Below, in pieces: positions 36,648 through 47,389 of a stretch of DNA of 64,000 bases. A program made the position numbers and the translations under genes. Origin of the DNA: Hahella sp. HNIBRBA332 (GTDB taxonomy: Bacteria > Pseudomonadota > Gammaproteobacteria > Pseudomonadales > Oleiphilaceae). The number at the start of each line of letters is the position of its first letter. The stretch's first letter is position 1. The notes below the pieces were generated by a model. It saw nothing but the letters and a program-made list of their open reading frames with translations, did no database searches and was not told the DNA's origin. The stretch covers positions 5,412,501 to 5,476,500 of the forward strand of contig NZ_CP132203.1 in the NCBI RefSeq assembly GCF_030719035.1, in the 5' to 3' direction.

Positions 36648-38390
36648 ATGGAGCACGCCTCGCTCACTCAATTGGAGCAGCGCCTGATGGAGCACATCAA
36701 AACGCTGTATCCGGACGTCAACGCGCTTAATTTCGTCAAAGAATGCCTGGCCACATTCGGACTGGAGCCCAACGCGCCGCCTCCGCAACCTCACCGTAAC
36801 CCCTGGTCCCAGGAAGACGCCGTACTGATCACTTACGGCGATACTTTACGCAGCGATAACGAGCCGCCATTACACAGCCTGCATGAATTTTTACGCAGTC
36901 AGCTGCGGCATTGCATCAGCATCGTACATATTCTGCCGTTTTTTCCTTATAGCTCCGACGACGGTTTCAGCGTCATGGATTACACCACCGTGAATCCCGC
37001 CCTCGGCGACTGGGAGGATATCGCCGCCTTCACCCGGGAGTTCAAAGTGATGGGGGATCTGGTCATCAACCATTGCTCCAGCCGCTCCCTCTGGTTCGAA
37101 AACTACAAGGCGGGACAGACGCCCGGCGTTGATTACTTTGTGGAGGCCTCTCCCGATACGGATTTAACCCAGGTGGTGCGGCCGCGCACCTCGCCGTTGC
37201 TGCGGGAAGTCGCCACGGCTGGCGGCGTCCGCCATGTCTGGTGCACCTTCAGTCATGATCAGATCGACCTGAATTTCCGCAATCCGCAGGTGCTACTGGA
37301 GTTTTTGCGCATATTGCGTCTGTATCTGGACAAAGGCGTGCGCTGGTTCCGGCTGGATGCAGTGGCGTTTCTCTGGAAAGTACCCGGGACCTCCTGCATC
37401 AACCTGCCCGAAACCCATGAGATGATCCGCCTGTTGCGCCTGCTGATCGAGCATCGCGCCCATGACGCGGTCATCATTACCGAGACCAATATTCCCAACC
37501 ACGAAAACCTGACCTATTTCGGCAACGCCAACGAAGCCCATCTGATCTACAACTTCTCCTTGCCGCCATTGTTGATCAACAGTCTGGTCACCGGCAGTTG
37601 CGAATACCTGAAGAAGTGGCTGATGAGCATGCCGCCGGCGCAACAGGGAACCACTTACCTGAACTTCATCGCCTCCCATGACGGCGTGGGATTGCGCCCC
37701 ACCGAGGGCTTGCTGAGCGAGTGGGAGCTGGATGCGCTGGTGTCCACCATGCAGAAGTTCGGCGGCAAGGCCAGCGCACGCACCGGTCCCGATGGCCAGC
37801 CTAAGTTCTATGAAATCAATATCAGTCTGTGGAACGCGCTCAGCGGCACCGTGCAACATGGCCCCGACCACTTCGGCTTCGCCCGTTTTCTCTGCGCCCA
37901 CGCTATTATGTTGGCGCTGGAAGGCGTCCCCGCGTTTTACATTCACAGTCTGGTCGGAACGGAAAATGATTATGAGCGGGTGGAGCACACTGGTCAGTTC
38001 CGCTCCATCAATCGCCACATCTGGCGTCAGCAGGACCTGGAGCAGGCGCTGCAAGGGGAGGGGCATCATCCAAAAGTGTTCGCCGCCATGCAGAAACTGA
38101 TCGCCATCCGTAAACGCCAAAAGGCCTTCCATCCCAACGCCACGCAATACACCCTGCACACCGGGGATGCGCTTTTCTCATTCTGGCGCCAAAGCCAGGA
38201 TCGCATGCAAAGCATTTTCGCCATCCATAACGTTTCGGATCAGCCGCAGTCCATTAATCTGGCGGAGCTGAATCTGATCTCCACCGACCAATGGTTCGAT
38301 TTGATTTCCGAGCAGGCGTTCGAGGACCGGGTGGGACAGATTATCCTGCGCCCCTACCAGTACATCTGGCTAACCAATGTGAGGCTGTAG
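36648..38390 (+). CDS. GH13_18 sucrose-phosphorylase-like enzyme, probable glucosylglycerate phosphorylase
   Basis: Cytoplasmic alpha-retaining phosphorylase of 580 residues in the sucrose phosphorylase subfamily of GH13. The nucleophile is Asp237 in [12 protein letters not shown], the acid/base Glu279 in IITETNIPN, and the stabilising Asp lies in FIASHDGVG. Early motifs [16 protein letters not shown] and VINHCSS are typical. Linked to the glucosylglycerate synthesis genes, the best guess is reversible phosphorolysis of glucosylglycerate to glucose 1-phosphate and glycerate, as known for the family member YcjM, rather than action on sucrose. Ribosome site AGGAGA; 146 bp after gpgS. Confidence 0.85.
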   Translation: MEHASLTQLEQRLMEHIKTLYPDVNALNFVKECLATFGLEPNAPPPQPHRNPWSQEDAVLITYGDTLRSDNEPPLHSLHEFLRSQLRHCISIVHILPFFPYSSDDGFSVMDYTTVNPALGDWEDIAAFTREFKVMGDLVINHCSSRSLWFENYKAGQTPGVDYFVEASPDTDLTQVVRPRTSPLLREVATAGGVRHVWCTFSHDQIDLNFRNPQVLLEFLRILRLYLDKGVRWFRLDAVAFLWKVPGTSCINLPETHEMIRLLRLLIEHRAHDAVIITETNIPNHENLTYFGNANEAHLIYNFSLPPLLINSLVTGSCEYLKKWLMSMPPAQQGTTYLNFIASHDGVGLRPTEGLLSEWELDALVSTMQKFGGKASARTGPDGQPKFYEINISLWNALSGTVQHGPDHFGFARFLCAHAIMLALEGVPAFYIHSLVGTENDYERVEHTGQFRSINRHIWRQQDLEQALQGEGHHPKVFAAMQKLIAIRKRQKAFHPNATQYTLHTGDALFSFWRQSQDRMQSIFAIHNVSDQPQSINLAELNLISTDQWFDLISEQAFEDRVGQIILRPYQYIWLTNVRL

Positions 38391-38478
38391 GGGGAGAACA
38401 AAGCAGTATGCCGGTTTGCGGCGCGATAGGGTAAAATCGGGAGCGCATTAACCATTTACTTCGAGCAGCGCCCTCACC

Positions 38479-39366
38479 GTGTCAGACGCTACCGCCACAG
38501 ATCAACTTGAGCAGGATATTGAGCAAACGCTCCTGCGCCACTTTACGGAAGCCCATGCCCGCGTTCCCCGGGTATACGCGGAGCATATGTCCTCCACCAA
38601 AGCCATTCTGCGGCGCCACTGGACCCATCGTCGCGATATCCCAGCGGACCTGATGAGTCTGCCGCGGGGACTGGTTCGCGTCGCCGGCAAGCTGATACGC
38701 CGCAATAAAGCGACGGCGCAGACGGAGTTGTCCGGCAAGGAACAGGCGATGCTGCGCATCATCACGGAAGAGCTGCTGCAACTGCCCGCTCTGCAAAACC
38801 AGATTCAACGCTTGATGGAGCGCCATATTCCGGAACTGCAGGAGTGCGGCGAGCTGATGCGTCAGCCGCATATGCAGGGTCATCAGCAGGAGATCCAGTC
38901 GTTTTTGAGTCAGCGTATGCAGTCGCTGAGCGGTCCACGGGAAGGCGGACGCGATCTACTGGTGTTCCTGTTGGTCGGCGCGCTGGGCAAAAGCCTCGGC
39001 GGACAAGCCACTTTCGGTAGCGCCATCGCCACTGGCAGCGCCATGGCGAGCAGCCTGTATCTGGCGCAGCAGTCCTGGTGGGGGGCGCTCTGGGTGCAAT
39101 GGGCCGGCGCCCCCGCCTGGGTGACCTGGAGCGGAGCCGCCGCCGGCGTAGTCGCCGCCATCGCCATCGCGCCCCTGTTGGCGCCGGTATCGGAAATCGC
39201 AGTGAACCGACTACGCGGAGAACGCTATCTGCATCGTCTGGTGGATCAGGTGCAGGAGAATGCGCTGGCCAGCAAAGCCGACGCCCTGGACGCCGCCGGC
39301 TTGTTGGCCAGCTATGCGCAATTGGCGCCGGACCTGCTGGCGCTGTTGCGCAGCATCAGACCCTAA
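38479..39366 (+). CDS. Hypothetical membrane protein downstream of the phosphorylase
   Basis: Protein of 295 residues from a GTG start (38479). I do not recognise the family with confidence. Residues 1-155 are polar and helical (LLRHFTEAHARVPRVYAEHMSSTKAILRRHW). Two or three hydrophobic segments follow (about 156-180, 188-205 and 210-240: GGRDLLVFLLVGALGKSL, AAAGVVAAIAIAPLLAPV). A short helical tail ends the protein. It lies 88 bp after the phosphorylase on the same strand and could be the last gene of that operon; the convergent gene on the other side ends 18 bp away. Confidence 0.7.
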   Translation: MSDATATDQLEQDIEQTLLRHFTEAHARVPRVYAEHMSSTKAILRRHWTHRRDIPADLMSLPRGLVRVAGKLIRRNKATAQTELSGKEQAMLRIITEELLQLPALQNQIQRLMERHIPELQECGELMRQPHMQGHQQEIQSFLSQRMQSLSGPREGGRDLLVFLLVGALGKSLGGQATFGSAIATGSAMASSLYLAQQSWWGALWVQWAGAPAWVTWSGAAAGVVAAIAIAPLLAPVSEIAVNRLRGERYLHRLVDQVQENALASKADALDAAGLLASYAQLAPDLLALLRSIRP

Positions 39367-39384
39367 GGGTCCAAAGTCCGTTCG

Positions 39385-40158
39385 CTATTGCTCGGTGACC
39401 AGAAAAATATCCTTGTAAGCGGCGTAGATCGAGCCAATCAGCGTCGGCCCCAACACCAGCATTCCCAGACCTAACGGAATCACCGCCGGGATCATGAGTA
39501 TGAAAGAAATGATTCCGTACAGCAGGAACGGAATGATATTCACCAGACAGCCTTTAAAACTCGTAGTAAACGCGTCCCAGGGGCCCAGGTCGTGAAATAC
39601 GATCAACGCCGGCGCGAACCAGGCGCCCATCATCAGCGGTATAAATAATCCCAGATAAATCAGAACCGCCAGCAGGAACTTGGTATCCGGCGCGCCGCCG
39701 AACTGCGCCGCATCCATGGAGTCCGCCACCGAAGAAAAAAACAATGCGCCGCAGATGATCATAATCACTGCGCTGAATCCCAAAATGATAAGCCCGAACA
39801 GAATCAACGGCGTCGATTTTTCCTGTACGGCGACGAACATATCGGCAAACTCAATGCGCCCCGAGGTCGCCCCCCTGCGACTGGCGATCATAAAGCCCGC
39901 CATCAACAGAGGCGCCAGAATATTCACCAGAACGATGGAGATCAAAGGCAAAATCCCCACTACAAGCATGATCAGAACATACACGATCATCATCCCAATC
40001 CAGGGCCCCGGGCCTGCGCGAAAGATCGCGAAGCCCTCTGCAATCCAGCTCCAGCCGCTGCCAGCGGGCATGCTTTGCGGCGGACCCAATGTGACGGGCG
40101 AATTGGATTCATCCATCACTTCTGATGACGGCGGTTGATAGGGATTAGGGTCGGACAC
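39385..40158 (-). CDS. BPSS1780-type polytopic membrane protein
   Basis: Inner-membrane protein of 257 residues starting at a GTG with AGGAGCC in front. The N-terminus has the family's NPYQPP box (about 5-10), followed by WSWIAEGFAIFRAGPGPWIG and five or six hydrophobic segments (about 53-78, 83-98, 120-140, 158-180, 200-225, 228-245). This resembles the BPSS1780/DUF2189-like group of unknown function. Nothing suggests a transport mechanism. It lies downstream of the DUF58 operon but is separated from it by 230 bp containing a hairpin. Confidence 0.78.
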   Translation of the reverse strand: MSDPNPYQPPSSEVMDESNSPVTLGPPQSMPAGSGWSWIAEGFAIFRAGPGPWIGMMIVYVLIMLVVGILPLISIVLVNILAPLLMAGFMIASRRGATSGRIEFADMFVAVQEKSTPLILFGLIILGFSAVIMIICGALFFSSVADSMDAAQFGGAPDTKFLLAVLIYLGLFIPLMMGAWFAPALIVFHDLGPWDAFTTSFKGCLVNIIPFLLYGIISFILMIPAVIPLGLGMLVLGPTLIGSIYAAYKDIFLVTEQ

Positions 40159-40220
40159 GGGACAGGCTCCTATATATTAATCAGGCAGACAAATAGCTTC
40201 CTTCTAATTGTCTGCAACGA

Positions 40221-40245
40221 CAGGGCCTGCACATGTCAGGCCCTG
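40221..40245. terminator. Hairpin between DUF58 operon and BPSS1780-type gene
   Basis: Perfect 9-bp stem CAGGGCCTG / CAGGCCCTG with a 7-base loop, about 140 bp after the DUF58 stop. In that direction TGTCGTTG follows; a weak terminator. Confidence 0.5.
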
Positions 40246-40388
40246 CCTCCCGCGGCTAGCCGCCGCGCAGGCGCATCCTTGCGCCCCTTTATTAACACGC
40301 CATTAACATACGAATATCATTGCTACGCGAATAAATGCTTGGACAGATGAAAGCATAGCAGAGCCCACCCCGAAGCGCGTAAAGGGGG

Positions 40389-41758
40389 CTATAGGTAGCC
40401 CGCCCGCTTGATGGAGAAGTAGCTGTTGATAACCTGCGCGGTGAGCTTGCTGGGAGCGCAATCCACGAAGAACAGACCTTGTGCGCGCAGTTTTTCCTGT
40501 AGCTTGTCCCGCTGGCGCAGATAGTCCACCACACCGGCGTAGACCACAGCCTGATCGAAATTGCGAACGTCCTCCGCCAGCGTCCGGTCCAGGGTTTCCT
40601 CGCGCAAATTCGCCACCAGCACCAAATGACGCTTTTGCAGCAGGCGACAGGCGTTGATGATGTCTTCGCTGTCCTCTTCTCTCAAGTTGGTGGTGAGCAC
40701 CACCAGGGAACGTTTGCGGTAGCGCTGCATCAACTCGCGGGCCGCCTCCAGATAATCCGGCGCGGATTTATCCGGATAGAAGTCGTAAAACTGGTTGATC
40801 AGGCGGTTGATATTGGTGGCGCCCTTGATCGGCGACGCATGCTTTACTGAAGCGCCGAAACTCATCATGCCCACCGCGTCGCCCTGGCGTAAGGCCACGT
40901 ACGACAACATCAGCAAACAGTTCAGGCAGTGGTCGAAGTGCGTACTGACGCCATCCTGCGTCAACATACGACGGCCGCCGTCCAGCAGCAGTATGACCTG
41001 CTGATCTCGCTCGTCCTGATACTCCCGGGAAATCAGTTTCTGGCGGCGAGAGGTGGCTTTCCAGTCGATCTGCCGCTGTGAATCCCCCTGCCGATATTCC
41101 CGCAACTGGTGGAAATCCATGCCTTCGCCGCGACGCGGCTTGCGGCGGATGCCCATCTGGCTGGTGTGATTGTCCGTGGCCAACAACTGGTAGCCTTCAA
41201 TGGAAGCGAAATCCGGAAACACCTTGGCGGAAGTTTCCACGACATGGGTCTGACGCAACAGCCAGAATCCCGCCACCGAACGCACGCGGACTTCCGCCCG
41301 GGTTAACTCCAAGGGGCCGCGGCGACGGGGCCGCAGTCGATACTCCACTGTCGTGCGGTGACCCGGCTCCATTGGCACAACCAAAGGCAATCCTTCGAAC
41401 TCGCAATCCACCGGAAGATGGTCATGCACTTCCAGCGTAGCCGCGTAAGGAAAGTCATGGGTAATGGTGAGTTTGACGGGAATCCACTGGTCCAACGCCA
41501 GATTGTGGCGAATCTCGCGGTGAATCTGCGCCGATGGCAGACGCCAGGACACGAACAGGTCCGCCGCCAGCAGCAACACCGCCACCGTCGCAAGCCCCAT
41601 CAGCACATAGAAAAAGCCTTCGCCGACCTCACTACCTGGCGCCGGCAGCCAATCGCCGTCGCCCGTCCACAACTCATAGCCCTGCCAGCACAGCAGAGCG
41701 AGCGTGACGACGAGTCCGCAGTAGAGTAACTGCGGACTGGGTTGCACCCCTCTGCGTC

Positions 41759-41762
<4 letters not shown>
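40389..41762 (-). CDS. DUF58 domain protein
   Basis: Protein of 457 residues with two N-terminal membrane segments (about 10-28 and 47-68), then a soluble region and the DUF58 domain (about 200-290, MDFHQLREYRQGDSQRQIDWKATSRRQKLISREYQDERDQ in pieces), followed by a von Willebrand A-like fold (VILLLDGGRRM). DUF58 proteins are regular partners of MoxR AAA ATPases. Its start overlaps the moxR stop by 4 bp (ATGA). It is the last gene of the six-gene operon. Role in the complex is inferred: likely the metal-ion/substrate adaptor. Confidence 0.9.
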
Positions 41763-42738
<976 letters not shown>

Positions 42739-42742
<4 letters not shown>

Positions 42743-43971
42743 AACTTATCCTTTATTCGCTTCAACGCTCGAATAATATTGACAAAACTTACCGGATCAT
42801 TGGGTATCGGGCCGAACAGGGCCGCTTCCACCGCTTGTTCATTCATTTGAAAATGCTTGGCCAACTGGGCGATCTGAACGGATTGCTCCAGCCGCGTGAT
42901 ATGCTGCAGTCGCTTGGAAATCGCCTGCCAGGTTTCCGCTCTGACGCTTTCCACCAAGGCCTGCCCTTTATCCATACGCCACAGGAAACGAGCGCTGGCG
43001 GCGATGTGCTCAAGAATCTGACGCTGGGTTCCCGGCTCTTCATCCCGCAAGGGGCCGAAGCGCATGCCCCGATACCACAGCCATAAAAACAGCGTCAGCG
43101 CCCCTACCGCGATCGCCGCATAGAAGTGACGCCAGAGCACGGACCCCAGACTGGGAAAGTCCCGGTTGTAATAGAAATGCATGGCCCCGCTGTCTCCCGG
43201 CGCCATTTGCCACAGCATGTAGGCATGGTCCTGGCAGCCGATGGCGAAGTTCTTCCACATATCCAGGCTGACCATGTATGTCACCATGCCGTCGCCGTAT
43301 TCGTACTGCAGCATGCGCGAGGCGCCGTCCGGGCCAACGGAGGCGTATAGATAATCGTCCTGGCCATAGAGCGTATCGTTGGAAAGGAAGTGCACGCCAA
43401 TGGTGTTTTCATCGCCCTCAAACGAGAATTCCGCCTGGGGATACAGCATGGGGCACAGGTCCTCTTGCGTGATGCCGACGTATCCGCCAATGGTGCTTAT
43501 GGCTCCCCACAGCTCCTCGTCGAAATCGCCCTGGCCGTTGCGCTCCACTTCCACCCCAAACTCTTCGAAAATCGGGTCCTGGATTTTGTCCATGCCCTTG
43601 AGGTAGGGGTTCTTCGCCGTCACCATCAAGTGACCGCCTCGCTCCACCCACTCCAGCAAGGTTTGCGCCCGCTTCTGTGACAGAGAGCCGTATGCATCCA
43701 CCAGCACAATGGCGTCGTCCGTAGGGGTTTTCAGCGCAAAATCCGGGTTGTCGAAGTCACGGAAGCTGGGATTGCTCTCCAGCTTATAGCCGCGTTTTTC
43801 AATAAATATCTGCGCCGCCAGGAAAGGCTCCCGCCGGGCTTTCTCATTCGGTCCCAGATCGCGCTCGTACTCGATCCACTCCAGTCCCTGATACCAATAG
43901 ACGCCCAAAGCCACCAGCACCAAAACAGCGATGGCGATACCCATAGCGGCGAAGGAATTACTGCGCTGCAT
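42739..43971 (-). CDS. DUF4350 domain membrane protein
   Basis: Protein of 410 residues. I place the start at the ATG at 43971, preceded by AAGGAGG; a frame nine codons longer lacks this. One membrane segment near the N-terminus (about 9-27) and one at about 265-283 (HFYAAIAVGALTLFLWLWYRG) enclose a periplasmic DUF4350 domain (about 40-230), with FIEKRGYKL and WVERGGHLMVTA, which resembles a GATase-like fold. The C-terminal 125 residues are cytoplasmic and helical. It overlaps the DUF4129 gene by 14 bp. Confidence 0.88.
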
Positions 43972-45544
43972 GGTCGCCTCCTTCCCGCTCCACATCAAAC
44001 ACGTCGCTCCAGCCCCGGCACAGCTCCTGAAAACGCTCGGCAGTGGGCAGTTCGTGGGCGTAGGCCAGATGCTGCCAGACCCGGGTCAAAACTGCGAAAT
44101 AGTCGCTGAGTGCGCCACCCTGACGCCGCTTCACCATCGCCACGCAATCCCCTTCCGTGGCGCCGCGATTCAGACGCAAACCGTGGCGATGCACCAAACG
44201 GGACAAACCGCCGCGGTATAACAGACCCAAGGCGTCGCGATGACGCCCTTGCTCCCACAGCGTCCAGGCTTCGTCGGCCAACTGTGGCGGCAGTGACTCT
44301 TCACGGATATCGAGATCAAACACATGGGTCGGCTTGCTCTTCTCCTTGCGCTCGATGCGAGGCATCCATGACAGCGCCAGGATAGAGTCCCGATAGCGAT
44401 ACAACAGGTATAAAATCAGGCCAATCAACGTCGCCCAGATCAGCAGTTTGAAGATCTGAGCGAAGTATTCGCCAAAGGAAAAGTCAGCGCTTTTGAAGTC
44501 GTCCAGTTGCTTGTCGCGTTTTTCTTCCTGACGGTCTTCCCATTCTTTCCAGAATTTGGGCGCCTCTTTCTTGACGATATTACGGAAGTCCGAACCTTTC
44601 AGAATCTTCTCGATATCTTCTTTCGCCTTGTCCGGGGTCAGCGCGGATCTTTCCGTGTCCCAGCTTTGACTGTCCGCCGTTTCAGCCTGCTCTGTCGCCG
44701 TCTCCGCACGCACAGAACCAGAGGGTGGAAGCGCCAGGGCGCCCAACGCCAATACCAGGCACAACGCCTGAGTCACTCGACGCGCAGCGCCGCCCTCACC
44801 AGAAGGAAACGCCCCTTGACGCTCTTCCAGACGTTGTCCCAGCTGACGGAAAATCAGCTCCAGGTCCCAGCCTTCCAGCGTGATGCGACGATTCAGGTAC
44901 AAAGCGAAGCCGCTGGCGGCGTATATAGGTCCCACCAAAGCCATGCCGACGAAGTAACATGCCGTGTACAGCGGCGCAGCCTCAAAAAGGGTCTCCCACT
45001 CCAGTTGCACGCCTTGCGGGATGAACATGACAACCAGTCCCACAGCGGCGAGCATCAAAAAGTTCTCCAGATGCACGCCAACGATAGTGACCCAGAAGCT
45101 AACAGACGCAGCATTATCGCGATGCAGCACCGTCATACGCTGCTGACGGTTTTTGCCTTTCAGGCCTTCCAACTGAATGACAGGCAAATCGAACGAACGG
45201 GTCGGGCTGAAGCGCCGCCAGGTCAGCGTGGCGAAACATTGCAGAAACATCAGCTTCGGCGTTTGCCGCAGAGTTTCCTTTATCGTCGGAGGCGCGCCAA
45301 ACACGGCGCGACTCAGAAAATACAGTTGCCCGCGTTCGAAGAGCGGCTTCACCCACCACACGGCGATACTGACGTAGTTAATGTCATCAATCAGTAACCA
45401 GCACAACGCCACCACCGGCGTCATCGTCAACAGCCACACCACGTAAAGCTGTTTCCACCAGCGACGCACAAACTGACAACCCAGATCCACCGCTTCGTAG
45501 TGGTCCCGGGGACGTAAACGGAAATTGATATTAGCGGGGTTCAC
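43958..45544 (-). CDS. DUF4129 domain multi-pass membrane protein
   Basis: Protein of 528 residues from a GTG start. The N-terminal part (about 30-235) has four or five hydrophobic segments of a membrane domain. A signal-like hydrophobic segment (about 250-275) and a charged periplasmic stretch follow (DIEKILKGSDFRNIVKKEAPKFWKEWEDRQ in part), then a further membrane segment (about 355-378). The C-terminal DUF4129 domain (about 410-520: AWTLWEQGRHRDALGLLYRGGLSRLVHRHG) is the same module seen at the end of some transglutaminase-like membrane proteins. It overlaps SpoIIM and DUF4350 neighbours, each by 14 bp. Confidence 0.87.
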   Translation of the reverse strand: MNPANINFRLRPRDHYEAVDLGCQFVRRWWKQLYVVWLLTMTPVVALCWLLIDDINYVSIAVWWVKPLFERGQLYFLSRAVFGAPPTIKETLRQTPKLMFLQCFATLTWRRFSPTRSFDLPVIQLEGLKGKNRQQRMTVLHRDNAASVSFWVTIVGVHLENFLMLAAVGLVVMFIPQGVQLEWETLFEAAPLYTACYFVGMALVGPIYAASGFALYLNRRITLEGWDLELIFRQLGQRLEERQGAFPSGEGGAARRVTQALCLVLALGALALPPSGSVRAETATEQAETADSQSWDTERSALTPDKAKEDIEKILKGSDFRNIVKKEAPKFWKEWEDRQEEKRDKQLDDFKSADFSFGEYFAQIFKLLIWATLIGLILYLLYRYRDSILALSWMPRIERKEKSKPTHVFDLDIREESLPPQLADEAWTLWEQGRHRDALGLLYRGGLSRLVHRHGLRLNRGATEGDCVAMVKRRQGGALSDYFAVLTRVWQHLAYAHELPTAERFQELCRGWSDVFDVEREGGDHAAQ

Positions 45545-46496
45545 GCACCCTCCCGCTGAAAACGAAATAACAGGTCACCAACGCCCACATCACTGCGCCA
45601 ACGCTATATTTCACTGCCGCCGGCATGGTGTGATCCGACGACCAGAACGCTTCAATAAAGGCGGCGATCAATAACATGCCCACCATGCCAAACAGAATGG
45701 GCGTACACGCCTTCGCCGACCGCTTCAGGGATTCCATTCGCGAGAGATTGCCAGGAGACAGCAGAGAAAAACCCAGCTTAATGCCCGCCGCCCCGGAAAA
45801 CACAATCGCCGTGAGCTCAAAGGCGCCGTGGGCGATAACGAAGGTCCAGAACGGCTCGGTGTATCCAATCTCCGTCAAGTGTCCAGCGACGGCGCCCATA
45901 TGAATGCCGTTGTAAATCAAAAAGAACAGACTGCCCAGGGTATAAAGAATACCAGTGGCGAAAGTGCGGAAAGCAATACCGATATTGTTATAGATGTAAA
46001 ACCCGAACATCTGCACGTCAGTAGAGGCCTCTCGCGGTCGCCCCAAACGTTCCGAGGTGGGATCGTACATCGCTTCGTAGGAAGCGACGTCGTGCGGGTC
46101 CAGCACCAGATTCACCAAATCCGGCTGCAGTTTGATAGCGACGATCAGTAAGATGAACGGCAGATACAACAGGGCGCTGGCCAACCAGACATAGTGCTGA
46201 TTGGCGCGCACCGCCTGGGGGAAGTCATAACGGATAAACCCCAGAAAACTCAGCCAGAAATGACTGGGGCGACGATACAGCATCTGATGTCCGCGCAGCA
46301 TCAAGTCATTCAGATAGGAAACCAGATGCGGCGAATAACTGCGATGACGCGCGACGGACAAATGCTGACACAGTCGCCGGTAGGAGCTGGCGAAATTGCG
46401 ATAGCCTGTTGTGTCGCCTGTCTCCAGCTTTTGCAGCAGTACTGCGTACTCGCTCCAGAAGTGCTGCTGTTGGCGCTCAAATACGTCCTGCTTCAC
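45531..46496 (-). CDS. SpoIIM-like membrane protein
   Basis: Protein of 321 residues related to stage II sporulation protein M (DUF95), in an organism that shows no sign of sporulation. About six hydrophobic segments are seen. The conserved region FLIYNGIHMGAVAGHLTEIGYTEPFWTFVIAHGAFELTAIVFSGAAG, given here only in part, carries the family core GAFELTAI (about 230). The GTG start sits inside the RDD stop (GTGA, 46493-46496) with GAGGAG in front. In Bacillus SpoIIM recruits cell-wall enzymes; in this conserved cluster its job is unknown. Confidence 0.88.
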   Translation of the reverse strand: MKQDVFERQQQHFWSEYAVLLQKLETGDTTGYRNFASSYRRLCQHLSVARHRSYSPHLVSYLNDLMLRGHQMLYRRPSHFWLSFLGFIRYDFPQAVRANQHYVWLASALLYLPFILLIVAIKLQPDLVNLVLDPHDVASYEAMYDPTSERLGRPREASTDVQMFGFYIYNNIGIAFRTFATGILYTLGSLFFLIYNGIHMGAVAGHLTEIGYTEPFWTFVIAHGAFELTAIVFSGAAGIKLGFSLLSPGNLSRMESLKRSAKACTPILFGMVGMLLIAAFIEAFWSSDHTMPAAVKYSVGAVMWALVTCYFVFSGRVREPR

Positions 46497-47248
46497 TGCC
46501 GCTCCTCAGGTGGTTGCGCGATGGATGATGACGACTCCGGCGCGAAAGGCTCCTGCACAGGTTCGGGACCCGGCGTTTTACCCAGCAGATAGTTCGCCAT
46601 CTGATTGAGATTAACGACCGCCATCTCGTCTTTTTCGTGATGCAACGGCTCCAGAATGTTGGCCAGTTCCTGACGACGCGCCTGGGACAGCACGCCAGCC
46701 CGTTGCGCAAATTGCACAATGGCCTTCTGTTCTTCCGGCTTGAGAGGAACGCTCGGCGCCCGCACGCCCGGCTCCGCCAGCGCCGTCAGCGCCTCTGCGC
46801 GACGCGCTCTGACTACGACCGTGCCGGCGGCGATATCGCCCAGACGCTTGAATTGCTTGTTGCACATCATGGACACCAGTCCCAACGCGTAAAACACTGG
46901 CAGTATGTCCGCCGCTCGCAGAAGATTGCGCAATAATGAGGAAGAAAAGGTAATGGGCGCGCCGTCATCGTGTACGACGATAAGATTCATCCACTTCTTG
47001 CCCGGCGTTGCGCCCCGGTATACCTCAAACAGCACCGGGTAAAACCACTCCAGCACAAAGTAAATAATCAGTGCGATGCCGTAACCGGCTTCTCCAAGGA
47101 TAGACAGGACAATCATACAGGCCAGGACAACTCCCAGCCGAATGAAGAAGTCGGCCATGTACGCCAGCGCGCGGGAAAGCGGCCCGGCGGGAGTGAGATC
47201 GAAGTCCACGCCTTCCGGCGTTTCTATTGCGATGGAAGTATCCAGCAT
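46493..47248 (-). CDS. RDD family membrane protein
   Basis: First gene of the operon, 251 residues. The RDD domain (about 20-150) has three membrane segments (RALAYMADFFIRLGVVLACMIV and IIYFVLEWFYPVLFEVYRGATPGKKWMNL in pieces). The signature GATPGKKWMNLIVV and FKRLGDIAAGTVVV is clear. A charged cytoplasmic tail (about 155-251) follows. RDD proteins are small membrane proteins of broadly unknown role, some linked to ion transport. It heads a run in which every gene overlaps the next. Confidence 0.9.
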   Translation of the reverse strand: MLDTSIAIETPEGVDFDLTPAGPLSRALAYMADFFIRLGVVLACMIVLSILGEAGYGIALIIYFVLEWFYPVLFEVYRGATPGKKWMNLIVVHDDGAPITFSSSLLRNLLRAADILPVFYALGLVSMMCNKQFKRLGDIAAGTVVVRARRAEALTALAEPGVRAPSVPLKPEEQKAIVQFAQRAGVLSQARRQELANILEPLHHEKDEMAVVNLNQMANYLLGKTPGPEPVQEPFAPESSSSIAQPPEERQ

Positions 47249-47372
47249 CCCGGCTTAATCACCTTACTGAGGAGTACATCAAAAAAGGCCCCGTATTTTA
47301 CAGTAGTTGGCGGACTTGCATAGCCCAACAGGCGTCTTATACAGTCCAACAGGCGTTTTTAAGTGTTGCGTT

Positions 47373-47388
47373 CAGGCCGGAAGGCCTG
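47373..47388 (-). terminator. Hairpin after the EamA gene
   Basis: Perfect 6-bp stem CAGGCC / GGCCTG around GGAA, 2 bp past the EamA stop. A run TTAAAAA follows only after a further 10 bases. Two near-identical CCAACAGGCGT blocks (about 47327 and 47347) lie just beyond. Confidence 0.35.
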
Positions 47389-47389
47389 T

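Noticed and set aside
44507..45397. 296-codon plus-strand frame inside the DUF4129 gene
   Set aside because: Arg/Gln-rich shadow; the minus-strand gene has membrane segments, domain match and overlap with neighbours.
45531..46496. Sporulation gene
   Set aside because: SpoIIM homologues occur in many non-sporulating bacteria in this same cluster; nothing else points to sporulation.
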